The notes beneath the pieces were generated by a model, which saw only the letters and a program-made list of their open reading frames with translations, was not told where the DNA came from and did no database searches. The position numbers were made by a program, and so were the translations under genes. Of a DNA stretch of 64,000 bases, positions 26,123-34,560 are shown one piece after another. The stretch covers positions 62,001 through 126,000 of the forward strand of contig CAZVZK010000006.1 of assembly GCA_964630925.1 (NCBI GenBank), read 5' to 3'. Source of the stretch: RGDT01 sp964630925. Lineage in GTDB: Bacteria > Planctomycetota > Planctomycetia > Gemmatales > Gemmataceae. Each line of letters starts with the position of its first letter. The stretch's first letter is position 1.

Positions 26123-27526
26123 TCACGCCAGCGTCTTCCGCACCACCCGCCCGCCGTGGCTGATGTGGATCGGGCGGCCCGTCTGGTCCGGCACCGTCGC
26201 CTCGGGGTCGACGCCCATCAGGTGGTACATCGTCGCCGCCAGGTCGCCCGACGATACGGCATGCTCCACGGGATACGCCGCCTGGCTGTCCGTCTTGCCC
26301 AGCACCATCCCCGCCCTCGTCCCGCCGCCCGCCAGCAGGCAGAAGCCGCACTGCGGCCAGTGATCGCGCCCCGCCCCCTTGTTGATCCGCGGCGTCCGCC
26401 CCATGTCGCCCGTCACCACCACGAGAGTCGATGCGAGCAACCCGCGCGCGGACAGGTCGTCGATGAGCGCGCTGACGGCCCGGTCGAGGAAGGGCAGCAG
26501 GAGCTTCTTCAGCATGTTGAAGTTGTTGGCGTGCGTGTCCCAGTGCCCGTTCGGCCTCGCCTCCGTGTGGACGGCGACGTAGCCCACGCCGGCCTCGACC
26601 AGCCGCCGCGCCATCAACACGCTGGAGCCGAACAGGTCGCGCCCGTAGCGCTCGCGTAACGCCGCGGGCTCACGCGAGACGTCGAACGCCGCCTTCGCCT
26701 TCGCCGAGAGCAGGAGGTCGAACGCCTTCGCCCGCTGCCGCGTCAGGCGCGCCGCCGGCGGCGACTTCTCCAGCCGGCGGGCCGCCCCGTCGATCTGCCC
26801 CAGCAGCGAGCGCCGCCGGTCCAGCGCATCGACGGTCATCCCCTGCGACAGGTCGGGCAGGCGCGGGTCGCCCATCGGCGTGAGGTCGGCGTTGTAGAAG
26901 TCGCCGCTCTCCTTGAGGGGCCCGAAGAACTTCGGGTCGCACGTGGCGAACAACGGGTCGTAGGCGGAGCCGAGGTAGCCGCCGTACGGCCCCGCCCGCC
27001 GCAGCGACTGCGAGTAGCCGGGGAACGCCGGCAGCACCACGTACGGCGGCACGTCCTTCCGCCCGCGGCCCTCGTCGAGGTACTGGCGCACGGAGGCGAT
27101 GGACGGGTGATCGGACGGGCGGGCGAAGTAATTCGTCTGGTCCTGCCCGCCGTCGAAGCCCGTCATCACCCCGTAGGGGTTGTGGCTGTTGTACCGGTGC
27201 GAGACGGTGCGGATGAGGCAGAAGCGGTCCGCCATCGCCGCCAGCCTCGGCACATGCTCGGTGAAGCGTACGCCCGGAAGGCGGGTGGGGATGGTCTTGA
27301 ACTCGCCGCGGATCTCGGCGGGGGCGTCGGGCTTGGGGTCGAAGCTGTCGATGTGGCTGGGGCCGCCGTACAGGTCGATGAGGATGACGGAGGAGGCCCG
27401 GCCCGACGGCCTCGCCTCCGCCCCGGAGAGGGCCGGGGCCAAAAGCGAGAGGGCGCCGGCGGTGAGCAGCTCGCGGCGGGTGACGCCGTCGCAGGCCGAG
27501 GAGGGGTGGCCGAGGATGCGCAGCAT
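26123..27526 (-). CDS. DUF1501 family Tat-exported protein
   Basis: A 467-residue protein with a twin-arginine type N-terminus (VTRRELLTAGALSLLAPAL), typical of the DUF1501 family, which is strongly expanded in planctomycetes. Conserved segments include LIDLYGGPSHIDSFDPKPDAP, NGHWDTHANNF and TLVVVTGDMGRTPRINKGAGRDHW, resembling the metal-site segments of the alkaline phosphatase/sulfatase superfamily. In planctomycetes these genes usually sit beside DUF1549/DUF1553 cytochrome proteins, which are absent here. Just past its stop on the same strand (about 26130-26010) an open frame reads WRYFSFGSLPDSHPILHAGN without a start, perhaps a remnant. Confidence 0.9.
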   Translation of the reverse strand: MLRILGHPSSACDGVTRRELLTAGALSLLAPALSGAEARPSGRASSVILIDLYGGPSHIDSFDPKPDAPAEIRGEFKTIPTRLPGVRFTEHVPRLAAMADRFCLIRTVSHRYNSHNPYGVMTGFDGGQDQTNYFARPSDHPSIASVRQYLDEGRGRKDVPPYVVLPAFPGYSQSLRRAGPYGGYLGSAYDPLFATCDPKFFGPLKESGDFYNADLTPMGDPRLPDLSQGMTVDALDRRRSLLGQIDGAARRLEKSPPAARLTRQRAKAFDLLLSAKAKAAFDVSREPAALRERYGRDLFGSSVLMARRLVEAGVGYVAVHTEARPNGHWDTHANNFNMLKKLLLPFLDRAVSALIDDLSARGLLASTLVVVTGDMGRTPRINKGAGRDHWPQCGFCLLAGGGTRAGMVLGKTDSQAAYPVEHAVSSGDLAATMYHLMGVDPEATVPDQTGRPIHISHGGRVVRKTLA

Positions 27527-27589
27527 GGCGGTGGGCCTCGCGGGGAGGGATGCTGCAAGTGTACCCGTTCGCCGCCGTGACGCCAGCCG

Positions 27590-29287
27590 TTATCGCCCGG
27601 AATCGGCGCCGGCTGGTGGGGCGGCCGGCACGGGGGCGGCCCAGCCCCGCTCGATCTGCTCGCGCACCGACATGCCCGGCAGGTAACTCAGGCGCACGAT
27701 CTCGTCGAGGGCCCCCGAACACGGCAGCCACCACCACCGGGCCCGCAGCGCCTCCTCGCACACACGCCGCGCCACCTCCATGTGCAGCCCCATCGCCCCG
27801 ATGCCGGCCTCGTCGAGGCAGCGCGGCGGGAAGGTGGAGGCGCAGCCCTCATCCACAACCGCCTGGTTCGGGCCCGACGCAAGCGACTCATCGGGGAAAA
27901 GCGCCGTCGCCTCGCGGTGCCAGGACCACAGCAGGGCCGGCGAGGGCGTATCCCGCATCTGCAGGTACACCGACGCCGGAAGGTTGCTCCCGAGGTTGGT
28001 CTTCCTGTTGGTCGTCGCCAGGATCAGCCCGCCGACGAACCGACGCAAGAACCGAAGGCGTGGCGACCCCCCAGGCTGGAGGAGGATGTACGCCATGTCG
28101 GGCCGCGCCGGGTGCCGCCACGCGCCGATCCGGAGGCCTGCGTGGTTATCGACGTAGAACCACCCCGCGGGCTCGAACCCCAGATCGAGCAGCCCGCCCG
28201 GCCCGAACTGCATCTCCGCCAGCGTCCCCGTCGGGATCCCCGTCTCCTCCGCGTGCAGCGGCGTGTTGATCGGCAGCGGGGTCGGCAGGCCCTGCGCCCC
28301 CTCCCGGACCTCAACGTACAACGCCCCGTGAATGTACCCGAGGTACAGCGCGACGGCGACGGCGACGGCGGTCAGCCCGTAGACGGGCCACCCGGCGGCC
28401 AGCGCGATGAGGCCCCCCGGCCCCCCGATGGCCAGGCCCAGCAACACGATGTCCCCGGCCACGCGGATCACCTGCATGAACAGACGGCCCCGCGGCGGCG
28501 GCAGCTCCGGCTCCGGCTCGGACGGCCCGAGCCGACGCCTGTTCGGCACACTGACCGGCGTGGCCGCGGAGAGCGACCGTTCGGCCACCTGATCGATCAC
28601 GGGCTGGACGTGCCCCTCCAGGCCCGGCGGCGCGGCGGCCGGAATGGCCGCGGGGGCGGTGTCGGGCAGCGTCGGCTCCACGACGGGCGAGAAGGCCGGC
28701 TGGGGCGGGGGCTGCTGCTGGGGCGCCGAGCCCTTCCTCGCCCGCGAGACCCCGAAAATGACAAGGACGATGAACACCCCGGCGAAGACGAAGAACACCC
28801 AGGCAGGGGGTGGGCCCCGCCGGCCGCCCCTGGGCAGCGCCGTCACGATACGGCTCTGCGGCAGGGCGGCGCGGAGGCGCTGGAGGCCGGCAGGGGTCAT
28901 GCGTGTGCCGATCAGCTCGACGGTGAGCAGGCCGTTGATCGCCGCGAGGTCATTGACGCCTGCGTCGGTCACGGCGGTCCGGCTCAGGGACAGCTTCTGT
29001 AACCTGGGGAAGCGTGCCAGCTCCTTCAGGCCGGCGTCGGTCACCAGGGTGCCGGCGAGGTCCAGCTCGCGCAGGGCGGCGAGGCGGGCCAGCGCCTTCA
29101 GGTCGGCGTCGGTGGCCTCGGTGCCCGCGAGCGAGACGGCGGTCACCGGATTGCCGGGCGCGTCCGGGTCGCGGGTGACGGTGCCGCCGAGCTTCTGGAC
29201 GGCGTCGGCGGCGCGATCCTCGTCGGCGTCCGCGATGGCGGGGGCGGGGAGGAGGAGCAGGACGGCGGTGAGCAATCGGGTACGCAT
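27590..29287 (-). CDS. leucine-rich-repeat membrane protein
   Basis: A 565-residue protein. It has a signal peptide (1-19). Residues about 40-150 contain leucine-rich repeats of the type 'TDAGLKELARFPRLQKLSLSRTAVTDAG'. A transmembrane helix lies at about 162-184, followed by a Pro/Gln-rich linker. Two further hydrophobic segments lie at about 272-315, then a C-terminal domain of about 240 residues (LAEMQFGPGGLLDLGFEPAGWFYVDNHAG...) that I do not recognise but which resembles scramblase-like sequences found beside planctomycete ABC genes. It lies 61 bp downstream of the NatA-type ATPase gene, with which it may be co-transcribed. Confidence 0.75.
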   Translation of the reverse strand: MRTRLLTAVLLLLPAPAIADADEDRAADAVQKLGGTVTRDPDAPGNPVTAVSLAGTEATDADLKALARLAALRELDLAGTLVTDAGLKELARFPRLQKLSLSRTAVTDAGVNDLAAINGLLTVELIGTRMTPAGLQRLRAALPQSRIVTALPRGGRRGPPPAWVFFVFAGVFIVLVIFGVSRARKGSAPQQQPPPQPAFSPVVEPTLPDTAPAAIPAAAPPGLEGHVQPVIDQVAERSLSAATPVSVPNRRRLGPSEPEPELPPPRGRLFMQVIRVAGDIVLLGLAIGGPGGLIALAAGWPVYGLTAVAVAVALYLGYIHGALYVEVREGAQGLPTPLPINTPLHAEETGIPTGTLAEMQFGPGGLLDLGFEPAGWFYVDNHAGLRIGAWRHPARPDMAYILLQPGGSPRLRFLRRFVGGLILATTNRKTNLGSNLPASVYLQMRDTPSPALLWSWHREATALFPDESLASGPNQAVVDEGCASTFPPRCLDEAGIGAMGLHMEVARRVCEEALRARWWWLPCSGALDEIVRLSYLPGMSVREQIERGWAAPVPAAPPAGADSGR

Positions 29288-29348
29288 GGAGCCACCTCAC
29301 CAGCAGGAGGCCGAACAAGGCCCAGAAGAAGTGCGCCGGACTTCCCCG

Positions 29349-30077
29349 TCATGATACCAGGCCGAAGAACAGCTCCTCCACGTCGTCCTGGCGGTGCTCG
29401 CGGCGCAATTCCGCCAGCGTGCCGCACGCCAGCACCCGGCCCCGCGCGATGATCGCCACGCGGTCGCACAACCGCTCCACCTCGCGCATGATGTGCGTCG
29501 AGAACACCACGCACTTGCCCATCTCGCGCAATCGCTCGATGCTCTTCATCACCGCGCGGGCAACCAGCACATCCAGGCCCAGCGTCGGCTCGTCGAAGAT
29601 CAGGACCGGCGGGTCGTGGATGACCGCCCGCGCGAACGACACCTTCTGCTTCATGCCCGTGCTCATCTTCGCGCCCAGCAGGTCGCGGAAGTCGTTCATC
29701 TGCAGGTCCGCGAACACCCGCTCCTGCCGCTCACGCAGCGCCCCGGCGTCCATGCCGTACAGCAGGCCGAAATACTCCACCATCTCCCACGCCGTCATGC
29801 GGTCGTAGATGGCCGTGTTCGCCGACATGAACCCGATGCTCCGCCGCACGTCCGCCGGCCGCGTGACCACGTCGTACCCCGCCACCCGCGCCGTGCCGCC
29901 CGTCGGCCTCAGGACGGTGCAGAGGATGCGCATGGCCGTCGTCTTGCCGGCCCCGTTCGGCCCGAGCAGCCCGAGGATCTCGCCGGGCCTGGCGGTGAAG
30001 CTGATGTCATCGACCGCGTGGACCGGCCCGCGGCGGAGGTCCACGAACGACTTGCGCAGCCGGTCCACCTCGATCAT
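29349..30077 (-). CDS. ABC transporter ATP-binding protein, NatA type
   Basis: A 242-residue ATPase with Walker A GPNGAGKT (about 39-46), signature STGMKQK in place of LSGGQ, Walker B VLIFDEPTLGLD and the switch His in STHIMREVE. The STGMK signature is typical of the NatA (sodium export) and related exporter subfamily. Its start overlaps the stop of the HTTM gene by four bases. No NatB-type permease is next to it. The flanking membrane proteins (HTTM upstream, LRR protein downstream) are the only membrane partners in view, so the transported substrate is unknown. Confidence 0.88.
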   Translation of the reverse strand: MIEVDRLRKSFVDLRRGPVHAVDDISFTARPGEILGLLGPNGAGKTTAMRILCTVLRPTGGTARVAGYDVVTRPADVRRSIGFMSANTAIYDRMTAWEMVEYFGLLYGMDAGALRERQERVFADLQMNDFRDLLGAKMSTGMKQKVSFARAVIHDPPVLIFDEPTLGLDVLVARAVMKSIERLREMGKCVVFSTHIMREVERLCDRVAIIARGRVLACGTLAELRREHRQDDVEELFFGLVS

Positions 30078-32032
30078 CGCTCCTCCAGCCGTTTATCTTT
30101 CATCATCTGCAGCTTCTGCATCAGCAGCTCGATCTCACGGGCCGCCCGGATCATCTCCTCGGTGGCCGGCTTCTCGGGCCACTCGGCGAGTTTGAAGTGC
30201 TTGCCCTGGTCGTCGGGGACGGGGTCGTCGGGGTTGAGGTTCATGAGTTTGACGTAGTACACCTCAAGCTTGACCATCTGCTTGGGGCCGGTGTGGCGGG
30301 CGTTCCAGTCCTTGTACGCCCAGCGGATGTAGCCCGGCAGGGCGAACGGCGTCAGCTCCTTCGCCGCCAGGTTGAGGGTGTACTTGCGCCAGCGACCGTT
30401 CTTGAACGTCGCCTGGTAGTTCTCCGGCGGCTGCTTCTGGTCCAGGCTCGGGGGCGTCCCGCCCATCAGAAGCTCCACGCGCGAGCCGTCGGCCAGGGTG
30501 CCGGCGGCGTAGTACCAGCCGACGTGGCGGGCCGGGCGCGGCGCGAACACGCCCCAGCCCTGCTCCAGGCCGGACACCGACCCGAATTGCAGGAACGGGA
30601 TCGGGATCGCCTCCTCGAAGAACCTGTTCAGCGGCGTGTACTGGTCGGCGGGCCGCTGCATCCCCGACGGCGTCGGGTGCATGTACTCCGAGCCGATGTT
30701 CCGCAGGTTGTACAGCAGGACGTACCCGAACATCAGCATCAGCAGGGTCACCGCCAGCGGCCCCGCCGGCGGCGCCCACCCCGGCTCGCCCTGCTTCGGA
30801 TCCTCCGCGGCCTTCGCGCCGCCGTATCCCGAAGTCAGCGCCGCCAGCAGGCCGGCCAGCCCCGGCACCGCCCCCACCACCCACGCCAGCGGCGAGAAGA
30901 TCGGCGACAGCCGGAAGGCATGAACCACGGCCTCGCCACCCGTGCGTTCGGCGCCGTCGGCCCCGACGACGGCCCAGCCGCCCTGCGTGCGGACACGCTG
31001 CAACAGCCCGCCCGTGGCCGCCTCAATGGCCCCCGCGCCGAACAGAAGGAACGTCCGCCAGACGTGGGCGGCCCGGGCCGCCCAAGGCCTCTCCGGGTCG
31101 TAGACGATCCGCGTCGCGTCCAATCCCGGCGTCTTCCAGTGCCGCTCGAGGCGGTCCCAGAAGGACGTGGGGATGAGCGCCATCCAGATGGCGCAGGCGA
31201 TCCACGGGAACAGGCTCAGCTCCAGCGACAGCCCCAGGCCGGCGTGGAACATGACGAACAGGAAGATGACCGCGAGGCGCTGCAGCCCGACGTGGAAGGG
31301 CAGGAGCAGGACCACCGGGCCGACCGTCTCCAGCCAGACGCTGAGCTGGGTCATCCAGTAGCAGAGGGTGTGGGACTCACGCATGAGCTTGCCGAAGCGG
31401 GTGGAGAAGCTCTCGACCTGGAGGGCGAGGAGGACGGCGGTGCCCTTCTCGCGCCACTCCGGGAGCCACTTCCACGCCGCCGCGAACAGGTACATGATGA
31501 AGATCTGGCCGATGAAGACGAACGAGGCGAAGGAGAGGACGGACTTCTCCTTCGCCTGCCGGCCCGCGCCGCAAGAGTCCACGGACCAGCACGCCCCCAG
31601 CGGCAGGAAGGTGCCCCAGAGGAGGACGGCGCGCATGAGCTGGTCGGACCCCTGGATGACGCCGGGGTTGCGGGCGTGGACGGAGATGAGGAGGAAGAAG
31701 CTCATGAACGTGGCGAGCGGGGTCAGCCAGCCGACGAGGAGCATGAGGCCGAACCACATGGCGAGGGCGGCGAGGGCCGCCTGCCACCACCAGGCCCCGG
31801 AGAGCATGTGGGCGGAGACGGGGATGAGCTGACCCTGGAGGAGCGGGCGGGGCAGCAGGCCGTCGTCGGAGTACATGATGCCGAGGTCGGGCAGGCGGTC
31901 GTACCAGTCGAGCAGCACCATGACGGCGATGCAGACGCGGAACAGCGCCAGCGAGCGCAGGTCGAGGGCGAAGAACTCGCGGAAGGGGAAGTAGGCCGCC
32001 ATGTCGGGCGGCCGGTCACCGGCTCGGCTCAT
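30074..32032 (-). CDS. HTTM domain membrane protein (gamma-carboxylase-like)
   Basis: A 652-residue polytopic protein. The N-terminal half (about 20-300) has the horizontally-transferred transmembrane (HTTM) domain pattern related to vitamin K-dependent gamma-carboxylase: DLRSLALFRVCIAVMVLLDWYDR, WGTFLPLGACWSVD, FLFVMFHAGLGLSLELSLFPWIA. The C-terminal part (about 430-652) holds one more helix and a soluble domain (GWGVFAPRPARHVGWYYAAGTLADG). The length and hydrophobic pattern are usual for planctomycete HTTM proteins. The stop overlaps the ATPase gene, implying coupled translation. Whether it carboxylates anything is not known. Confidence 0.85.
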   Translation of the reverse strand: MSRAGDRPPDMAAYFPFREFFALDLRSLALFRVCIAVMVLLDWYDRLPDLGIMYSDDGLLPRPLLQGQLIPVSAHMLSGAWWWQAALAALAMWFGLMLLVGWLTPLATFMSFFLLISVHARNPGVIQGSDQLMRAVLLWGTFLPLGACWSVDSCGAGRQAKEKSVLSFASFVFIGQIFIMYLFAAAWKWLPEWREKGTAVLLALQVESFSTRFGKLMRESHTLCYWMTQLSVWLETVGPVVLLLPFHVGLQRLAVIFLFVMFHAGLGLSLELSLFPWIACAIWMALIPTSFWDRLERHWKTPGLDATRIVYDPERPWAARAAHVWRTFLLFGAGAIEAATGGLLQRVRTQGGWAVVGADGAERTGGEAVVHAFRLSPIFSPLAWVVGAVPGLAGLLAALTSGYGGAKAAEDPKQGEPGWAPPAGPLAVTLLMLMFGYVLLYNLRNIGSEYMHPTPSGMQRPADQYTPLNRFFEEAIPIPFLQFGSVSGLEQGWGVFAPRPARHVGWYYAAGTLADGSRVELLMGGTPPSLDQKQPPENYQATFKNGRWRKYTLNLAAKELTPFALPGYIRWAYKDWNARHTGPKQMVKLEVYYVKLMNLNPDDPVPDDQGKHFKLAEWPEKPATEEMIRAAREIELLMQKLQMMKDKRLEER

Positions 32033-32060
32033 CCTGCGCTCCTGTCCCGGAGAAGATGGC

Positions 32061-32219
32061 TCACCACAGAGGCACAGAGGTCACAGAGAAAGCCCAGAGG
32101 AAGCAATAATGCAGAGATAGAAAACAAGCACTGTTTTTTACATGCATTGGCTGTCTTCTCCGTATTCTCTTGTCCTCTCTTGTCTTCTCTTCTCTGTGTC
32201 CTCTGTGTCCCTGTGGTGA
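32061..32219. repeat. CACAGAGG-type inverted repeat
   Basis: The arms 32061-32088 and 32192-32219 pair at about 24 of 28 positions. Each arm is built of CACAGAGG-like units (RC: CTCTGTG). The approximately 100-bp loop is much richer in A and T than the chromosome. It fills the gap between the HTTM gene and the small membrane protein gene, both minus, so it may act as a transcript hairpin upstream of the HTTM gene. Confidence 0.85.
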
Positions 32220-32236
32220 ATCCTCCTGCAAACCTC

Positions 32237-32893
32237 CTACGAGCGGGCGCCGAAGTAGAACCCGACGATGCCCGCCAGGATCGCCTCGACCAGCAAGAAG
32301 TCGATCTGCGTCTTCGGCAGGCCGAGGTTGATCAGGCGGCCCAGCATGAGGACGCCGAGGAGGATCAGCCCCAGCAGGGCGAACCAGGCCTGCACGTCGA
32401 GGAACCAGGGGGGCAGTTGCTGCGGGTACAGCCAGCGCATCGCCCCCGTGATGACGTAGCCGAGGAAGAAGCCGGCGACCAGCACCAGCCCCAGCCGCAG
32501 GGCCAGTTTGGGGTCGGGCATCTGGAAGGAATCGATGGCGTCGGGGTGCTGCCACATGTAGTACCCCAGGCCGACGTAGCCGACGAGCAGGAGGAAGCGG
32601 ACGGAGCCCCTGGGCAGGCCCAGCGCGGACAGGCCGCCCTGCTCGCGGACGCGGTGGACGGTGAAGTAGTGGGTCATGATCATGATCGACAGGCAGATCA
32701 GGGAGACGAAGGCCAGCGACGCCTCGGGGTTGACCAGCAGGCGCTTGCCGTCGGGGCCGGTGCTCAGGGCCAGGAACCACATGTACGCCAGGACACCGAG
32801 GCCGAGGAGGGCGCGGATGCTGCCCGCCGGCCAGCCCAGCGCGTGCCTCGTGGGCGGCGGGGGTGGGGGGGCGGGGGCCGGGACGGTCGCCAT
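32237..32893 (-). CDS. polytopic membrane protein of unknown function
   Basis: A 218-residue protein. After a Pro-rich N-terminus (MATVPAPAPPPPPP) come about six hydrophobic segments (for example RALLGLGVLAYMWFLALS, FVSLICLSIMIMTHYF, LGLVLVAGFFLGYVI, ALLGLILLGVLMLGRLI, LLVEAILAGIVGFYF). No catalytic motif is visible. The ATG at 32893 is chosen because it starts the Pro-rich leader directly. It is divergent from rplM, with 136 bp between the starts. I do not recognise the family. Confidence 0.7.
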   Translation of the reverse strand: MATVPAPAPPPPPPTRHALGWPAGSIRALLGLGVLAYMWFLALSTGPDGKRLLVNPEASLAFVSLICLSIMIMTHYFTVHRVREQGGLSALGLPRGSVRFLLLVGYVGLGYYMWQHPDAIDSFQMPDPKLALRLGLVLVAGFFLGYVITGAMRWLYPQQLPPWFLDVQAWFALLGLILLGVLMLGRLINLGLPKTQIDFLLVEAILAGIVGFYFGARS

Positions 32894-33029
32894 GGAGTCC
32901 TCCGGGGTGGTGCTGGGCAAGGGGTACTTCGTCGCCGGGCCGTGGTTCTCCAACCATTTTCCGCCCTTGACGGCCACGCCGACACCCCTATCATGAGGGT
33001 TTTCGTGGAAGCAGGCGCGGGAACGAACA

Positions 33030-33464
33030 ATGTCAACCTTCATGGCCAAGCCGCTGACCTTCGAGCGGCGCTGGTACGTGATCGACGCGGCCGATCAGGT
33101 GGTGGGCCGCCTGGCCGTCACCATCGCCAACATCCTGCGCGGGAAGCACCGCCCGGAGTACACGCCCCACTGTGACACGGGCGACTTCGTCATCGTCACG
33201 AACGTCGAGAAGGTCCGCTTCACCGGCAAGAAGCTGGAGCAGAAGACCTACCACTGGTATACGCGCTACCCCGGCGGGTACAAGACCGCGACCGCCAAGG
33301 AGTGGATGGAGAAGCACCCCGAGCGCATCCTCAAGGAGGCGGTGAAGCGCATGGTGCCGCGGAACCGCCTCGGCCGGGCCCAGATGACCAAGCTGAAGCT
33401 GGTGGTCGGGCCGAAGCACACGCACCAGGCGCAGCAGCCCATCGAATTCAAGATCGCGAACTGA
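33030..33464 (+). CDS. rplM: 50S ribosomal protein L13
   Basis: A 144-residue L13 protein of the large ribosomal subunit. Conserved sequence includes RWYVIDAADQVVGRLAVTIANILRGKHRPEYTPHCDTGDFVIV, the YHWYTRYPGGYK segment and the MVPRNRLGRAQMTKLKL core. Length is normal for the family. It is followed after 13 bp by rpsI, the usual bacterial order. Confidence 0.97.
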   Translation: MSTFMAKPLTFERRWYVIDAADQVVGRLAVTIANILRGKHRPEYTPHCDTGDFVIVTNVEKVRFTGKKLEQKTYHWYTRYPGGYKTATAKEWMEKHPERILKEAVKRMVPRNRLGRAQMTKLKLVVGPKHTHQAQQPIEFKIAN

Positions 33465-33477
33465 TCCGGGAGAGACG

Positions 33478-34029
33478 ATGTCCGCCGACAGCAGCCTGAT
33501 CTTCACGCCGCCGGTCCAGCAACGCAGGGAGCGGCCCCCGGTCTTCCTGAACAAGAAGCGAGCCTACCTCGGCACGGGCCGGCGCAAGACCGCCGTCGCC
33601 CGCGTGTTCCTGACCGACGGCACCGGCAAGGTCACGGTCAACAAGAAGCCCCTCGACGTGTACTTCACCGAGGTCAAGGACCACAACTCCGTCCTCGGCC
33701 CGCTGCGTGTGACGGACATGGCCGGGCGGGTGGACGTGACCGTGAACGTCAAGGGCGGGGGCTTCACCGGCCAGGCCGGGGCCATCTGCCAGGGCGTGGC
33801 CCGCGCGCTGAAGGGGATGTTCGGGCTGGACACCGCCCGCGCCGCGGCCCCGCCGCCGCCCGCCGCCGAGGGCCAGCCGGCCGCCGCCGCCGCCCCCGAG
33901 GACGCGGTCGTGACGATGGCGAAGCGTCTGCGCGACAGCGGTTACCTGACGCGCGACGGGCGCATGAAGGAGCGGAAGAAGTACGGCCGCAAGGGCGCCC
34001 GCAAGTCGTTCCAGTTCAGCAAGCGTTGA
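33478..34029 (+). CDS. rpsI: 30S ribosomal protein S9 with Ala/Pro-rich insertion
   Basis: A 183-residue S9 protein; most bacterial S9 proteins are about 130 residues. The core is normal: YLGTGRRKTAVARVFL (30-45), GQAGAICQGVARAL (98-111), and the basic tail ending FQFSKR, which reaches the P-site tRNA. The extra length is an N-terminal extension of about 27 residues and an insert of roughly 28 residues (about 118-145, AAAPPPP...AAAAAPEDA) just before LRDSGYLTRDGRMKERKK. The insert is low complexity. A GGAGAGACG sequence precedes the ATG. It is co-transcribed with rplM. Confidence 0.95.
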   Translation: MSADSSLIFTPPVQQRRERPPVFLNKKRAYLGTGRRKTAVARVFLTDGTGKVTVNKKPLDVYFTEVKDHNSVLGPLRVTDMAGRVDVTVNVKGGGFTGQAGAICQGVARALKGMFGLDTARAAAPPPPAAEGQPAAAAAPEDAVVTMAKRLRDSGYLTRDGRMKERKKYGRKGARKSFQFSKR

Positions 34030-34057
34030 TCCCGGCGTCCGGGGATGGATCATCGGC

Positions 34058-34090
34058 GGGCCGCCCCGGTAGGGGCGGCCCGTTCCGTTT
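34058..34090 (+). terminator. Rho-independent terminator after rpsI
   Basis: A perfect 10-bp stem, GGGCCGCCCC (34058-34067) with GGGGCGGCCC (34072-34081), encloses a GGTA loop and is followed by GTTCCGTTT. It is 28 bp after the rpsI stop. Confidence 0.8.
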
Positions 34091-34137
34091 GGCGGCGTGG
34101 GCGGCTACAATGGGGCGATGCATCGGAGGGATCACCC

Positions 34138-34548
34138 ATGACGATGTCGGAGCTCATCGCGGAGGTGTCGTCCCTGTCGAGGGCGACGCACGGGTATTAC
34201 GAGCGGGAGCTGCCGAGGTGGTTCCCGAAGTACCCCTTCGTCCAGGAGGGCGAGACGGAGGGGCCGCCGCCGCCCGAGGAGGCGAGGCTGCGCGACCTGT
34301 TGGATGGTTTGCCGGATGAGACGTTGTACGCGCTCTCCACCATCGAACGCATCGGGCAGCACGGCCTGCCCGCTGACGACCCCGAGGCCGGGTACGAGCA
34401 GAACAGGAAGGCGATGGAGCCTCGGCTGGCGAGCTTCCGGCTGTTGCGGAATCAGTATCTGGCCGAGGAGCTGGCGGAGGGCGTGGCGCGGCTGAAGGCC
34501 GCCGGATTCGACGTGGATAGCCTGCCGCTGCCCCTGGCCGTCGGCTGA
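34138..34548 (+). CDS. small acidic protein upstream of HEPN gene
   Basis: A 136-residue acidic, mostly helical protein. It has no signal peptide or membrane segment. The central part LRDLLDGLPDETLYALSTIERIG and the end RNQYLAEELAEGVARLKAAGFDV slightly resemble small DUF3775-like proteins, but I do not recognise it with confidence. A CGGAGGG ribosome-binding site precedes the ATG at 34138. It ends 12 bp before the HEPN-domain gene, so the two probably form a two-gene operon. Confidence 0.7.
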   Translation: MTMSELIAEVSSLSRATHGYYERELPRWFPKYPFVQEGETEGPPPPEEARLRDLLDGLPDETLYALSTIERIGQHGLPADDPEAGYEQNRKAMEPRLASFRLLRNQYLAEELAEGVARLKAAGFDVDSLPLPLAVG

Positions 34549-34560
34549 AGGAGGGTGGCC

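Noticed and set aside
26010..26130. Open minus-strand sequence reading WRYFSFGSLPDSHPILHAGN after the DUF1501 gene
   Set aside because: It looks protein-like but has no start codon and no recognisable family, so it is mentioned only with the DUF1501 gene, not called as a gene.
30197..33175. A 990-codon plus-strand open frame
   Set aside because: It lies antisense to the HTTM gene and runs through the CACAGAGG inverted repeat, with no recognisable domain; the minus-strand genes explain the region.
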